DNA from: Vulcanisaeta distributa JCM 11217 | GTDB taxonomy: Archaea; Thermoproteota; Thermoprotei; Thermoproteales; Thermocladiaceae | DNA: 64,000 nucleotides | Direction of reading: 5' to 3' | Assembly (NCBI RefSeq): GCF_001316005.1 | Contig: NZ_BBBJ01000009.1 | Span: 1 to 64,000, forward strand | Part shown: in pieces, positions 1 to 9,291 of the stretch | Layout of the letters: each line of letters opens with the position of its first letter | How positions within the stretch are numbered: the stretch's first letter is position 1 | Notes under the pieces: model-generated | Seen by the model: only the letters and a program-made list of their open reading frames with translations | The model's database searches: none | What the model was told of the DNA's origin: nothing | Position numbers and translations under genes: made by a program

Positions 1-2
1 TC

Positions 3-104
3 GAGGAGGCAGTGAGCGAGGGTAAGGCGAGTAGAATGAAGGTAATAACCAAGGCAATGACAAAACTAAACTGCCCCCCCACCCAAAGCCCACGGGCACA
101 ATAA
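3..104 (+). CDS. C-terminal end of an unidentified gene entering from upstream
   Basis: A reading frame open from base 3 ends at TAA 102-104, giving about 33 residues rich in Lys, Arg, Ser and Glu. I do not recognise the family. A C7 tract at 74-80 near the end codes for two prolines and is one of the lengthened tracts common in this window, so the last dozen residues may be out of their true frame. It runs towards the oppositely oriented tRNA gene that follows. Confidence 0.3.
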   Translation, partial: EEAVSEGKASRMKVITKAMTKLNCPPTQSPRAQ

Positions 105-128
105 AACCACAAAAAACCAACACCATGG

Positions 129-239
129 TGGTGCCGGGGCCGGGATTTGAACCCGGGCCCCCCCCTTGCGGGGACGGACTTTAAGGTTCCCTGCGGAATC
201 TCCAGGCCCGCGCCTTGGACCTGGCTCGGCCACCCCGGC
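129..239 (-). tRNA. tRNA with intron, anticodon probably GGA (Ser), isotype uncertain
   Basis: On the minus strand the gene starts GCCGGGG and closes with CCCCGGC, a perfect seven-pair acceptor stem, followed by discriminator A and an encoded CCA (129-131). The T arm is CCGGG-TTCAAAT-CCCGG and there is a long type II variable arm. The anticodon stem CGGGC/GTCCG is interrupted by about 19 extra bases holding a TTCC/GGAA hairpin, as for an intron at position 37/38 cut by the archaeal splicing endonuclease. The spliced loop reads CTGGAGA, anticodon GGA (Ser). Discriminator A is more typical of tRNA-Leu, so the isotype is open. The variable arm carries a G8 tract where four or five G would pair. 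Confidence 0.8.
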
Positions 240-284
240 GTGTCAATAAGCCATTAACTGCGATTTAAAACTTTTCTTCATGGA

Positions 285-1176
285 TTACGGCTTCACTATG
301 GCTTTTTCAGTCTCTAGTTCTCTCTTGAATATTGATAATGCGTAGTTTATGTCGTTAAGTGGTATTCCTAGCAACTCAATTGCTTTCCTGTTGTTTAGGC
401 TACTATCTTTGGGCCTTCTAGCTCTGTAATTTACGTCGATGAGCCTTATTGGCTTTATCAATTCCTCACTAAACCCAAAGTACTTAGCTATGGCTCTTGC
501 GAATTCGTACCTGCTTAATCTTGGCCCAACCACGTGTATCACTCCATTGAATTTAACATCAAGTAGCTTTGTAAAGGCCTCGCCAATTATCGTATTCAAT
601 GTGGGTGATGACCACTGATCAGTTATTGCAGTGACCACCTCACTCCTCATTAACTTCTCAACCACGGTTTTGCCGAAGTTCGGCCTTCCGGGCCCAGTGC
701 CGTAGATCCAGGCAACCCTGACTATGGAACCGCCTAAGGCTCTCGTGATTTCCTCCGCGAGGAGCTTCGTCAATCCATAGTAATTAACGGGCCTCGGCAC
801 ATCATCCTCCGAGTACATGCCCCCCTCTCACCATCGAATACGTAGTCCGTGGATAGGTAATAAATGGCGGCGCCAACCTTATAGGCCGCCGTGAGCAATT
901 CCCTACTTGCCACCACATTAACCCTATAACAAAGCTCTAACTGTTCCTCACACTGATCAACATTGCCTATCGCGGCCATGTGAATAACCACGTCAGGCCT
1001 ATAATCATTAATTAACCTAGTTGAATCCCTCGTTATGTCAGCTTTAACAATGGTAATGCCAGGTATGTTAATGGGATGCTCGTTATAAGTACCGACAACC
1101 TCATACCTATTAGCCAGACTAATGGCTGTTTTGTATCCTGCGATGAACTAACGCCGGTGATTAATACAATCATCAT
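285..1176 (-). CDS. rfbD: dTDP-4-dehydrorhamnose reductase (RmlD/RfbD family), frame broken twice
   Basis: Reduces dTDP-4-dehydro-L-rhamnose to dTDP-L-rhamnose, a cytoplasmic NAD(P)H-dependent step that supplies rhamnose for glycans. The N-terminus is a Rossmann segment (MIVLITGV); later segments typical of the family are VVIHMAAIGNVDQCE, the STDYVFDG block and YYGLTK with the catalytic Tyr and Lys. The full chain of about 297 residues is recovered only by joining three frames: a likely lost T near 1148 and a C6 tract at 820-825 where four would restore the frame between DYVFDGERG and MYSEDDVPRP. Start is one of two adjacent ATGs (1176 or 1173). No other rml gene is in the window. Family assignment is firm; the substrate is inferred. 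Confidence 0.85.
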
Positions 1177-1284
1177 TGAATAGGTTAAGTCGATTCTTTA
1201 TAAGGAATTTCAGGAAAACCATGGCACAGTCTCACGATTATTAATGAGTAAGGTTAATTAAACCATAAAATTACTAAGTGGTTT

Positions 1285-1351
1285 GAGGGAGGACTCGAGA
1301 GCCGTGAAGCCCACGGCCCGATGAACTGTCACTCCTCCGGAGCGGCCACAT
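1285..1351. ncRNA. GC-rich structured element, possible small RNA
   Basis: A GC-rich island of about 65 bases in an otherwise AT-rich gap (1177-1531). It can fold into an outer stem, GGAGGA at 1288-1293 with TCCTCC at 1333-1338, and an inner stem, GCCGTG at 1301-1306 with CACGGC at 1312-1317. ATAAAATTA at about 1266 could be a TATA box for plus-strand transcription, and an ACA triplet follows at 1349-1351. The fold resembles archaeal guide RNAs but I cannot assign a class, and the strand is not certain. The rest of the gap holds only two G7 tracts (1495-1501 and 1517-1523) just before the next gene. Confidence 0.4.
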
Positions 1352-1531
1352 CATATTTCTATTTTTCAATTTACTCATCTATCATTATTATGTAGGGTTC
1401 CTAAACATTCCTTTTCATCAGTAATACATTAATTAATACATTAATTCTGTTGTATGAAGATTATGATGCATTTTCTCGACTGGAATATTTATTAGGGGGG
1501 GTACTACAAATAATTTGGGGGGGTTATCTAA

Positions 1532-2615
1532 ATGTTATTTAGTATCGAGCCTAAGAGCAGGAGGGAGGATCTCTATGATTTTGATCATGAGTTGGGAATG
1601 CTTGTGAGGTTTCTAAGGGGTTCGAGGTTGACGTTGGTTACTGGCCTTAGGAGGACTGGTAAGACGTCATTATTAAAGGTTGCACTTAATGAGGCTGGCA
1701 TTGATTATGTATACGTAGATGTTAGGTTAAGCATGTACGCGGGTTACCGTGACGTGATTGACTTATTCGTTCAAGCGCTTAATGAGCTTCTGCGTAGGAG
1801 GTCCTCGATTAGGGATAGAGTAATTAATGCGTTTAGAGGCGTCGAGGGTTTAAAGGTTTCTATTAATCCGCCTGAAATATCGGTTAGGTTCAGGGGTAAG
1901 CCGCGGGTTAGCATTGCCGACCTACTTACTAGGCTTAATGAGATTGGAGAGCCCATGATAATAGCGATTGATGAGGCTCAGGAGTTGAGGAGGGTTAATT
2001 GGCTTAGGTTTGATAGGCTGTTTGCTATATCTTTGATAATCTACCGAACATAAGGCTTGCACTATCAGGTTCGCAGGTTGGTCTCCTTTACGACTTCCTA
2101 GGGCTTCATGATCCAAAGGCACCACTCTTCGGTAGGGCGTACATGGAGGTTAGGACTAGGAGGTTAAGCCCTGACGAATCCCTCGACTTTCTTGAGCGTG
2201 GTTTCAATCAATTAGGCATTAATTGTCCTAGGGATGTCCTTGAGAGGGCTGTGGAGACTTTTGATGGGATTATTGGTTGGTTGACATACTTTGGTTATGC
2301 GTACTCAATGAGGGGTTCCGTGGACTTTAATGAAATAATGAAAGATGCTGTGCAACTGGCGCTTAATGAATTACGAAACCTGATATCCTCACTCAGGAGC
2401 GTTAGGTATGCAGTGATTTTAAGGGTGTTGGCCAGGGAACCAATGCCCTGGAGGTTAATTAAGCGTAGACTTGAGGACTATGAGGCAGGGAAATAAATGC
2501 CGCGACGGTTTCCGAATTATTAAGCAACCTGGTGGGCCTGGGCATTATCGAGAAGGCTGATGATTATTATAGGATTTCCGACCCCGTGTACAGACTCGCT
2601 GCCGAGCACCTGTAA
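1532..2615 (+). CDS. Archaeal AAA-type ATPase with C-terminal winged helix, frame broken twice
   Basis: Belongs to the archaeal ATPase group typified by Sulfolobus/Thermococcus stand-alone P-loop ATPases (PF01637 type). Walker A is GLRRTGKTS at about residues 39-47 and Walker B is MIIAIDEAQE at about 142-151; the C-terminus, ending ISDPVYRLAAEHL, looks like the winged-helix end of this family. The whole protein of about 360 residues needs two repairs: a lost T near 2022 (LFAY/IFDNLPN) and a lost G near 2488 (YEAGEINAAT). Function in the family is mostly unknown; roles in DNA handling or mobile elements have been proposed. It stands alone, with a putative small RNA upstream and a radical SAM gene 39 bases downstream. 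Confidence 0.8.
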
Positions 2616-2654
2616 GGGTTTAATACGGGCTGTGATTAAATACAGTCGCCATAA

Positions 2655-3818
2655 ATGGACCTAATCAAGTACCTGGAGTTTAAGGAAGAGTTAAGGAATA
2701 AGTTGGAGAATGAGTTGAGTGCTGAGTCAATAGAGAGGGCGAGAAGGGACCCACATGCAAGGAGGTATCCAAGGCCATGTGGTATGACAATACACACTGG
2801 GATTGGATGCACATACTCATGCACCTACTGCTACATCTATGACATGGGATTTCCGCACAAAGCACGACCATACCCACTAAGTGGTAAGGAGTTACTCTAT
2901 GCATTGACATTGAACCCATACGTGGTGCTCGGGCCTGGTGGTACGATGCTTGCCATGGGGGGGTCCGTAACCGAGCCATTCCTACCCGAGACCAGGGATA
3001 AGGCCCTTGAGTACATAGAGGTTCTTGGTCCATTGGGTAATCCGTTGCAGGTTAGTTCCAAGTCTGTGCTTGGTGATGATTACATAGTTAGGATTAGGGA
3101 GTATGCGCCTCGCATTAGCTTTCTCGAGACTGTGGTGTGCCTTAGGGATTGCAGGAGGATAGAACCCCCCCTAGCCCCCCCAGACCCAATGGATAGGCTG
3201 AGGTTTGCAGGTAAACTCATCAAGGCAGGGATAAACACATCCCTATTCATAAGACCAATAATACCCAACATAACCGATAGGGATGCCCGTGAAATACTAT
3301 TAATGGCTAAGGAAATGGGCGTTAAGTCCGTAGTACTTGGTACACTTAGGGTTACCGCAAGCATCTATGAGAGGCTCAAATCAATCGGTATTGACCTAAG
3401 CCTGAGGTTACCGAGCAGCAGGTTAGGTAGGGAGCAGGTTCCCATTAGGGCCAGGGATTTGAAGGACAAGATTGCCTCGTTGGCTAGGGAAATGAGTTTT
3501 AGGGTCTATGAGTCTGCGTGCGGAGCGAATATCGAGGCTGCCGGGTTGGGGTGCTATGCCTGTAAATGGGGGCCATGCGGCGACTTAAGTAGGTTACCCA
3601 ATGTTGATGTTGGTGATGTTAATGAGTTCATCAAGTACCTGGGTTACTCCGGGCGTGTTGAGCAGTTGAGGGATAACAAAATCGTTATTAGACTTGATAA
3701 GGGTGATGCACGTAGAGTCGAGGCGCTGCTCAGGGAGTTGCTTAGGCGTGAGGTCGTTATTAGGGGGGGTTTCACGAAGCATCACTGCGTAGGTGGCGTA
3801 TGTGGCGATTCTGATTAA
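2655..3818 (+). CDS. Radical SAM protein related to spore photoproduct lyase
   Basis: 387 residues in one frame. The radical SAM cluster motif CTYSCTYC lies at about residues 52-59 and is followed by YIYDMG, an SPL-like pattern. A second Cys group sits near the C-terminus (CYACKWGPC at about 299-307) and the chain ends HHCVGGVCGDSD, so additional Fe-S ligands are likely. The family catalyses adenosyl-radical chemistry; the substrate of this archaeal branch is unknown to me. Three C7/G7 tracts inside (2957, 3165 and 3175, 3763) probably each add a Gly or Pro, for example LAMGGSVTEP where related proteins have GSVTEP. ATG 2655 is 39 bases after the ATPase stop, so co-transcription is possible. 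Confidence 0.85.
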   Translation: MDLIKYLEFKEELRNKLENELSAESIERARRDPHARRYPRPCGMTIHTGIGCTYSCTYCYIYDMGFPHKARPYPLSGKELLYALTLNPYVVLGPGGTMLAMGGSVTEPFLPETRDKALEYIEVLGPLGNPLQVSSKSVLGDDYIVRIREYAPRISFLETVVCLRDCRRIEPPLAPPDPMDRLRFAGKLIKAGINTSLFIRPIIPNITDRDAREILLMAKEMGVKSVVLGTLRVTASIYERLKSIGIDLSLRLPSSRLGREQVPIRARDLKDKIASLAREMSFRVYESACGANIEAAGLGCYACKWGPCGDLSRLPNVDVGDVNEFIKYLGYSGRVEQLRDNKIVIRLDKGDARRVEALLRELLRREVVIRGGFTKHHCVGGVCGDSD

Positions 3819-4068
3819 TTAGGTAACCTGGCAGTACTGTTTAATCGATATCAATACAATAGGCTGGATAAGCAGGGAACGTTCACTCAGCATCGGGATG
3901 ATGAATCAGCCAGAGCCATCATCACCCAGTTATTAAGTGTTATTGAGGGGGGGTTATTACGTGAAAAGGGTGTTTAGGCATGTTTATCAATCTCGAAACC
4001 ACTCCTCATTTAAGTACCGTTTCTATCCGCGTGATAAAGGCTTAAATAATACGTGATGTTGCTTTACG

Positions 4069-5522
4069 GTGTCTTCGTTCAAGTACTCAGACGTTTATAG
4101 GATTGTGTATCCGAGGAGACATGAGGGTATTTATAAGAACCGTGGCGATAATCCCTGGGTATCAATAAGGATTAGGCAGGGTGTTGGTCGCGACCCAAGC
4201 AAGTGGTTTTCAAATCAACTAAGGGTTATTGCTGAGGTCAGTAGGGTTTATGGTGATGGTAGGGCGATGCTCGGTACAAGGGGGGGTGATATAGAGATCT
4301 TCAAGGTTGATTTTAGGCTTTTTGACGAGGTTGTGGCTAAGCTCAAGGAGGTTGGTCTCGACCCAAGGGACTCCTGCGGTAATTCCGTTAGGAACCCAAT
4401 ACCATGCGCATCCCAATTCTGCCCATACGCCCACGTCAATGCTGAGGCGCTATCAACATTCATAGGCGATTACTTTAGGTATAGGAGTGAGTATGAGCAA
4501 CCATCACTTCCGCATAGGATTAAGATATCAATATCAGCCTGTGAGAGGGCTTGCGCAGTGCCCGTGGCTCAGGACATAGGCATTGTGGCTAAGCCCAACG
4601 GTAAATTTGACATTTACCTAGGTGGCGGCGTGGGCGAGCATGCCTTCAGCGCTAAATTGGCGTTTGTTGATGTTGATGCGGAGGATCTGCTACCAATCTG
4701 CGTGGGTGTTGCTGAGGTCTTTAGGAGATCTGGTGAGAGGAGGGGGGGGTTCAAGTGGGTGGTTAAGTTACGCGGCCTTGATAAGGTTAAGGAGGAGGTA
4801 ATGGCGATTGCCAGGGAGGTCAAGCCCAAGCTACCCAAGCCCCCTGATTTAGCGCCTAGGTTCGTTAAATCGAGGATTGTGAAGGTCCCATACCCAACTG
4901 GCTGGGTTACTGCCGATGAATTGGTTAAACTGGCTGATGTGGCTGAGAGGTATGGGTTTGGCTATGTATTACTGTTTAACAACCAAAGCGTTTACATACC
5001 TGTTCATGAGGGGGTTAGTAGGATTGAGGAATTGAGTAATTATGAGGTTAGGGATCCAGGGTCCATGTATCCCGAGGGTCCAATAACCGTTGCATGCCTA
5101 GGGAATGAACTATGTCCGCCGGGCCTAATAGATACCACGGGGCTCGGTCGTAAAATACACGTGCACTTAAGCAATTTCAATGAGCCGATTAGGGTTGGCA
5201 TTAGTGGGTGCACGCATGATTGTGGTATGTCGTGGGTTTCGGATATTGGGCTTGAACCATTCGGTTCTAAGATAGGATATTAATAACGATGGGTGGTTCA
5301 CCAACGGCGTTGGGCTTTGCCATTGGTACGGTTGATCCAGGGAATGCAGAGCTCGCGGCGCAGGTTCTACTTGACATGTATAGGAGTTCGGGCATTCACG
5401 GGGGGGTTAGGAACTTCGTGACTAAGGTTGGCGTTGATGCCATTAGGAGTGAGTTAGCTAGGCGCGTGCCCTCCTTTAAACCGCCGGATAAGGATATCAA
5501 TATCGTATTCGGGCCAGACTAA
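4069..5522 (+). CDS. Siroheme-dependent sulfite/nitrite reductase, frame broken once
   Basis: About 484 residues. Two ferredoxin-reductase-like halves are visible. In the second, CLGNELC and SGCTHDCGMSWVSDIGL form the Cx5C...Cx3C pattern that binds the siroheme-linked [4Fe-4S] cluster. The first half carries its own Cys sets, CASQFC and ACERACAVPVAQDIGIV. The family reduces sulfite to sulfide or nitrite to ammonia; which is used here cannot be read from sequence. Translation stops at 5281-5283 because one A is missing near 5272; the frame then continues SKDRILITMGGSPTALGF to 5522. The start is GTG 4069, with an AT-rich TATA-like stretch about 30 bases upstream. No siroheme synthesis genes are nearby. 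Confidence 0.85.
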
Positions 5523-5570
5523 CCTATGGGGAATATGCTTTAAAGCGCGGTTTACTTTTATTTTCAGCTT

Positions 5571-6412
5571 ATGATTATTGAGGACTTACCCGCATTGTCA
5601 ACGGCCATTATCTGGGCCTGGGCGTCAATAATGTATGGGGACTTCATGAGGAGAATGCATCCGCTGGTTGTAAACTTCCTCAGGATGTTCTACGCCTCGG
5701 TAATACTCCTAATCCCAGCAATTGTGTTAGGGCTTAATTATGGAGCCGTGTGGGGGGCTCCCTGAGCGGTTTATTATCCCTAGTGATTGGCGACTCGCTA
5801 TACCTATTCTCAATCAATTACTCAGGGGTCTCAATCGCAGCCCCCCCTGTGTCGTACACCTACATCCCACTGACCGTGGTGTTTGCGGTATTCCTAGGTG
5901 AGCAGTTAACCATAACGAAATTACTAGCGAGCATACTACTGATACCCGGCGTTTACCTGCTATCTCGTAGTGGTGGCTCAAGGAGGGAGATTAAGGGCTT
6001 ATTCCTTGGTCTTGGAGCGGCCCTTGCATGGGCTGCTGGTCAGTCAATGATTAAGGTTGCCGACATAACGGGGGGGCTTAACCCAATCTCCATAGCCTTT
6101 ACGAGGGTTGCAGCGGCAGGTATTGTACTGCTTGTGATTAATTATTTCATGGGAAACAACATTGCAGGGGCCATTAGAGGGACGGTACGTAGCTACCTGC
6201 CCATTATTGCCGTACTTGACCTGGGCCTTGGCGTTGCCCTATTCGCCTTCTCAATGGATTTAATAGGCCTTGGGCTTACCGTGATATTGACGGGCACGAT
6301 GCCATTAATAGCCCAGCTCATGTCGAGTGCCATGGGTAGGGAGAAATTTAGTGTTGTTAAGTTCCTTGGTGCATTAGTGATAGTAATGGCGATTGTTTTA
6401 GTGGTTCTTTAA
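5571..6412 (+). CDS. EamA/DMT-family membrane transporter, frame broken once
   Basis: A drug/metabolite-superfamily exporter of about 280 residues with about ten hydrophobic helices and two EamA repeats (the first about residues 5-130, the second about 145-278). Both halves show the short loops and Gly/Ala-rich helices of the family. The substrate is unknown. The frame changes at a G6 tract (5752-5757): removing two G gives YGAVWGSLSGLLSLVIGDSLYL, which fits the conserved GDSLY region. ATG 5571 lies 48 bases after the sulfite reductase stop; TTTAAAG at about 5539 may be its TATA box. Export of a sulfur or amino-acid metabolite would be pure guesswork. Confidence 0.8.
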
Positions 6413-6447
6413 TGATTGCCATGATTAACGACTATATTTGTAATTCT

Positions 6448-6819
6448 CTAACGCTTATCGCTATATTGGGGGAACTTAGCTATTAACTCTCTATCCTCGG
6501 TTACCAGCTTTGCATTGAGTTTCATCGTTAGATAAACATAGGACGCGTCATAATAGGTTATGTTCATCCTTCTGGCTAGGTCGATGACATCGCTGTTTAG
6601 GCTTATTGGTACGACATTCATAAATCCAATGACATTATTAAATACTTTAAGCAGCAGTTCCACATTTACAGTGGTTAACTTGCTAATTCTCCATAGGTAA
6701 TTACCAATCTCATAATATGCTAAGTCGATGGTGTATTGATTCCTTAAGGCATTAACTGCCTTATCTGGTTTAAGCTCTACCAGCCTGATAATGGCGCTTG
6801 CGTCAAATACGAGGCTCAT
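6448..6819 (-). CDS. vapC: VapC-type PIN-domain toxin
   Basis: 123 residues with the PIN ribonuclease pattern: DASAIIRLVE at the N-terminus (Asp6), AYYEIGNYLWR with a mid-domain Glu, NITYYDASYVYLTMKLNAKLVTEDREL with the last acidic residues. These four acidic positions bind Mg or Mn for RNA cleavage. The start codon overlaps the stop of the upstream antitoxin gene by four bases, the usual translationally coupled VapB-VapC arrangement. The gene lies convergent to the DMT transporter. The identity of the cleaved RNA cannot be told from sequence. Confidence 0.88.
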   Translation of the reverse strand: MSLVFDASAIIRLVELKPDKAVNALRNQYTIDLAYYEIGNYLWRISKLTTVNVELLLKVFNNVIGFMNVVPISLNSDVIDLARRMNITYYDASYVYLTMKLNAKLVTEDRELIAKFPQYSDKR

Positions 6820-7058
6820 CTTGAATCACGGTCTGCGCGTATACTTCTTATGACGAAATCATTGCCATAAATCTCGCTAATTTTCCTAAGCTCCTTGGAA
6901 GCCTCCTTAAGCAATTCAATTAGTTCCTCATTTTCCCTACGCATTACTTCCTCCTCGAGAGCTTTACGTAAAACCTCAGAAACATTAATACCATACCTCC
7001 TAGCCTTCTCAAGAACCTCTCTCCTGACCTTAGTTGATACTGTAACCCAATTACCCAC
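6816..7058 (-). CDS. vapB: VapB-type antitoxin, ribbon-helix-helix
   Basis: 80 residues. The first about 45 (VTVSTKVRREVLEKARRYGINVSEVLRKALEEE, quoted in part) look like a ribbon-helix-helix DNA-binding fold of the VapB/CopG type, followed by a charged helix that normally wraps the toxin. It is the first gene of a two-gene operon with the PIN toxin. Family behaviour implies repression of its own promoter, in the AT-rich stretch 7059-7110, by the toxin-antitoxin complex; I see no clear operator there. Confidence 0.85.
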   Translation of the reverse strand: MGNWVTVSTKVRREVLEKARRYGINVSEVLRKALEEEVMRRENEELIELLKEASKELRKISEIYGNDFVIRSIRADRDSR

Positions 7059-7200
7059 GTTACTACATTATAAATTCCTACCTATAAACATTACTCCATT
7101 ATTGGTAATACACTTCCCTAACTACCAGTTATTATTAAGTGAGGAGAGGAAATTGACATATGACGGCATGAGTATTACGGGAGGTGCACAGTCCTAATTA

Positions 7201-7695
7201 TTATGCCTTGACCCTTTCCCTGAGGTACTTAATCAACTTCTCAATATCCACCCGTGCCATTTCATCATTAACGTACCTGCTCAACACGCCCAATGGGTCA
7301 GGCCCATTATATTGATATTCATGCAGATCTATCGCCAACTCGGTGTAATAGGCTATATCCTCCCCCCCATGCCGTGTAGCTAATGTTTGGGCAACGGCCT
7401 TCATGAGTGTCGTGGGCATTACGGCTATGACTAAGTCGACGTAATCCACCACCTTACCATTCCTCAACCTCTTCCTACCCTTAAATACATTAATTAATAA
7501 GTCCCTACTACCCAACGCTAAGTATGATAAGTACGCCTTCCAAGCCTGAAATGCCTTACCCGCGGCATTCCTGTAAAGGTCTCTCTTCAGGAATTCCTCA
7601 GCTAATTCCGTCTTAACGGCAATCCCCCCCTTAGCCCTGGCCCTGGAAATCTCGTTCAGATTAGTGGCGCGTATAGTTTTGTGGCTTGAATTCAA
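7201..7695 (-). CDS. PaREP1-family protein
   Basis: 164 residues. The core ELAEEFLKRDLYRNAAGKAF and following QAWKAYLSYLAL match the PaREP1 family (named from Pyrobaculum aerophilum repeats), helical proteins that occur in many copies in Thermoproteales and whose fold I recall as HEPN-like. The C-terminal segment HEYQYNGPDPLGVLSRYVNDEMARVDIEKLI is shared with the other copies here. Molecular function is unknown. C7 tracts at 7362-7368 and 7624-7630 probably insert single Gly residues. The N-terminal start is uncertain: ATG 7695 gives an N-terminus not shared by the other copies. Confidence 0.75.
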   Translation of the reverse strand: MNSSHKTIRATNLNEISRARAKGGIAVKTELAEEFLKRDLYRNAAGKAFQAWKAYLSYLALGSRDLLINVFKGRKRLRNGKVVDYVDLVIAVMPTTLMKAVAQTLATRHGGEDIAYYTELAIDLHEYQYNGPDPLGVLSRYVNDEMARVDIEKLIKYLRERVKA

Positions 7696-7770
7696 AAACT
7701 AAACGCGCATTAAGGATTGTGTATATTATTCCATTAAAAATAGTTAAGGGTTCGAGCCTTAAACCAGTAA

Positions 7771-8300
7771 TTAGTCTTGACCTAGCACCTTGATAGCTTC
7801 TTCAATCATTCTATGAATTCTCTCGATTAATGGTTCCACATCCTCAATTGCTAATTTAGTCTCATGAAAACCCCCCCACACATGCAATGAGTAACCTGCA
7901 TTCCAACCATCCAATACCCAGTCACCAAGGGTCTTGGATAACCTCGAACAAGCCTTAAGCAGTAGGTGCGTATACCACCTGCCCTCCTAATTGCCTGTTG
8001 GTTTTCGGGCGTGTTGTACTTTTCGGCCAATGCCTTAACAATTTCCTCGGCGGCCTTATACGCCTTCTCACTGGCTTGAACAGCATCACCTTTATTCATG
8101 TACTCCCTGGCCTCATTGAGGTATTTCCTGGCCAACTCAAGCCTAAGCCTGATACTCTCCGTTGGGTCCTTTAAGTATAGTTGGTTTAAAATCACGTCAG
8201 TGACATCAATACCAAGTCTCTCTGCAGTCTCAATTACCTCCTTAGGTATCTCCACATATATGTTAAATGCATTCCTTGCTTTAAATACTAACCGTTTCAC
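7771..8300 (-). CDS. PaREP1-family protein (long subgroup), frame broken once
   Basis: About 176 residues after repair. The N-terminal part predicts a helical region (VIETAERLGIDVTDVILNQL), followed by the PaREP1 hallmark YLNEAREYMNKGDAVQASEKAYKAAEEIVKALAE at about residues 60-93. One G is missing near 7976; restoring it gives AIREGRWYTHLLLKACSRLS and then GDWVLDGWNAGYSLHVWGFH, the conserved end of this subgroup, with a stop at 7771-7773. Without repair the frame reads nonsense to 7851. The C7 tract at 7871-7877 adds a Gly to the LHVWGFH motif. Possible partner of the neighbouring PaREP1 genes; function unknown. Confidence 0.8.
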
Positions 8301-8370
8301 TTAGTTACCCCCCCAAATTTTGACAGAGTCAATTTAATTAAATGCGCCCTATGATATTAGTTCATACCCT

Positions 8371-8679
8371 ATGGATGGACTCACGAATAAGGACCTTGCC
8401 GTGCTCATGCACCTGAAGAGGGCCAATGTGGATTACGGTAAGTCAATAGCCATAAACACGGGCATCCCACTTGAGGAGGTTCTGCAGATACTCGATAAGC
8501 TTGAGGCGATGGGCTTGATCGAGAGGGTCAGGGGGGGTGGTAAGACGCTTAAGAGGAGTGTTGCACGTTTCAAGCTTAGTAATGAGGTTCGTAAACACCA
8601 CGTTTATTACAGGCTTTCGAGACGCGGAGAACTGCTCATTAGGAGTATTAAGAGGAGTAATAGTGCGGGGAAGGGCTAA
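8371..8679 (+). CDS. DUF2250 winged-helix protein
   Basis: 102 residues matching the archaeal DUF2250 family: MHLKRANVDYGKSIA near the N-terminus, GIPLEEVLQILDKLEAMGLIER as the recognition part of a winged helix, then ARFKLSNEVRKHHVYYRLSRRGE. The architecture is that of a small MarR/ArsR-like DNA-binding protein, presumed a transcription regulator; its target is unknown. It is flanked by oppositely oriented PaREP1 genes. A G7 tract at 8531-8537 (VRGGGKT) probably adds one Gly. Confidence 0.8.
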   Translation: MDGLTNKDLAVLMHLKRANVDYGKSIAINTGIPLEEVLQILDKLEAMGLIERVRGGGKTLKRSVARFKLSNEVRKHHVYYRLSRRGELLIRSIKRSNSAGKG

Positions 8680-8692
8680 TCCTAGTGATTCA

Positions 8693-9195
8693 TCAGGACG
8701 TTGAGTGTTCAGTGAATGAGGATAGGATCTTCTGTCTCCCTCAATTATCGTGGTAATGCCCTGTTTAACCATGTCGAGATCCAGGTAACGACTTAATGCG
8801 CTCTCCCTATCCAAACCGTTGTATTGGAACTCATGAACGTCCAGGGCTAACTCAGTCAGTAGTACCACGTCATTGCCGTACTTACGCCCCCAGTATCATG
8901 GCCACCTTCTTCATGCGTGTCGTGGGCATGATAGCTATTATGAAATCCACGGTCTCAACCCTAATCCTCTCCCTAAGCCTGGCGAAACCCTTAAACTCAC
9001 TCGCCAACTCATTACGGGAATTAGCTGCCAAAACCACTAAGGTGGCTTTCCATCCCTGGAAGGCCTCGCCAGCGGCATTCCTGTAGAGACCATTCTCCAA
9101 GAACTTCTCGGCTAACTCGAATTCATAGAGTGCCTCCTTCGCCCTGACTTCCACGTACTTACTTATGTCCTTCCAGGGTGTACTATGGGTTCCAT
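8693..9195 (-). CDS. PaREP1-family protein, frame broken up to three times
   Basis: A third PaREP1 copy. The core FELAEKFLENGLYRNAAGEAF and following QGWKATLVVLAA lies at about residues 28-60, and ELALDVHEFQYNGLDRESALSRY follows after a frame change at a G5 tract (8887-8891 on the plus strand is C5) where four would give MILGRKYGNDVVLLTE. Upstream, PWKDISKYVEVRAKEALYE can be joined to ATG 9195 by one base. The 3' end is uncertain: the simplest frame gives a short tail ending at 8693-8695. The gene tail-to-tail faces DUF2250. Confidence 0.65.
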
Positions 9196-9291
9196 CTAGG
9201 CAGCAAATAGTTGTTTTAAGTTAATGAATATATGCCTTTATTCATGAACTGGCTTCGTAAGATTTATCTGAGCCCGCGCCTTACTTAGTCA

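Noticed and set aside
129-239. tRNA-Leu with anticodon GAG or UAA
   Set aside because: Neither gives a seven-base loop with U at position 33; GGA does, although the discriminator base fits Leu better.
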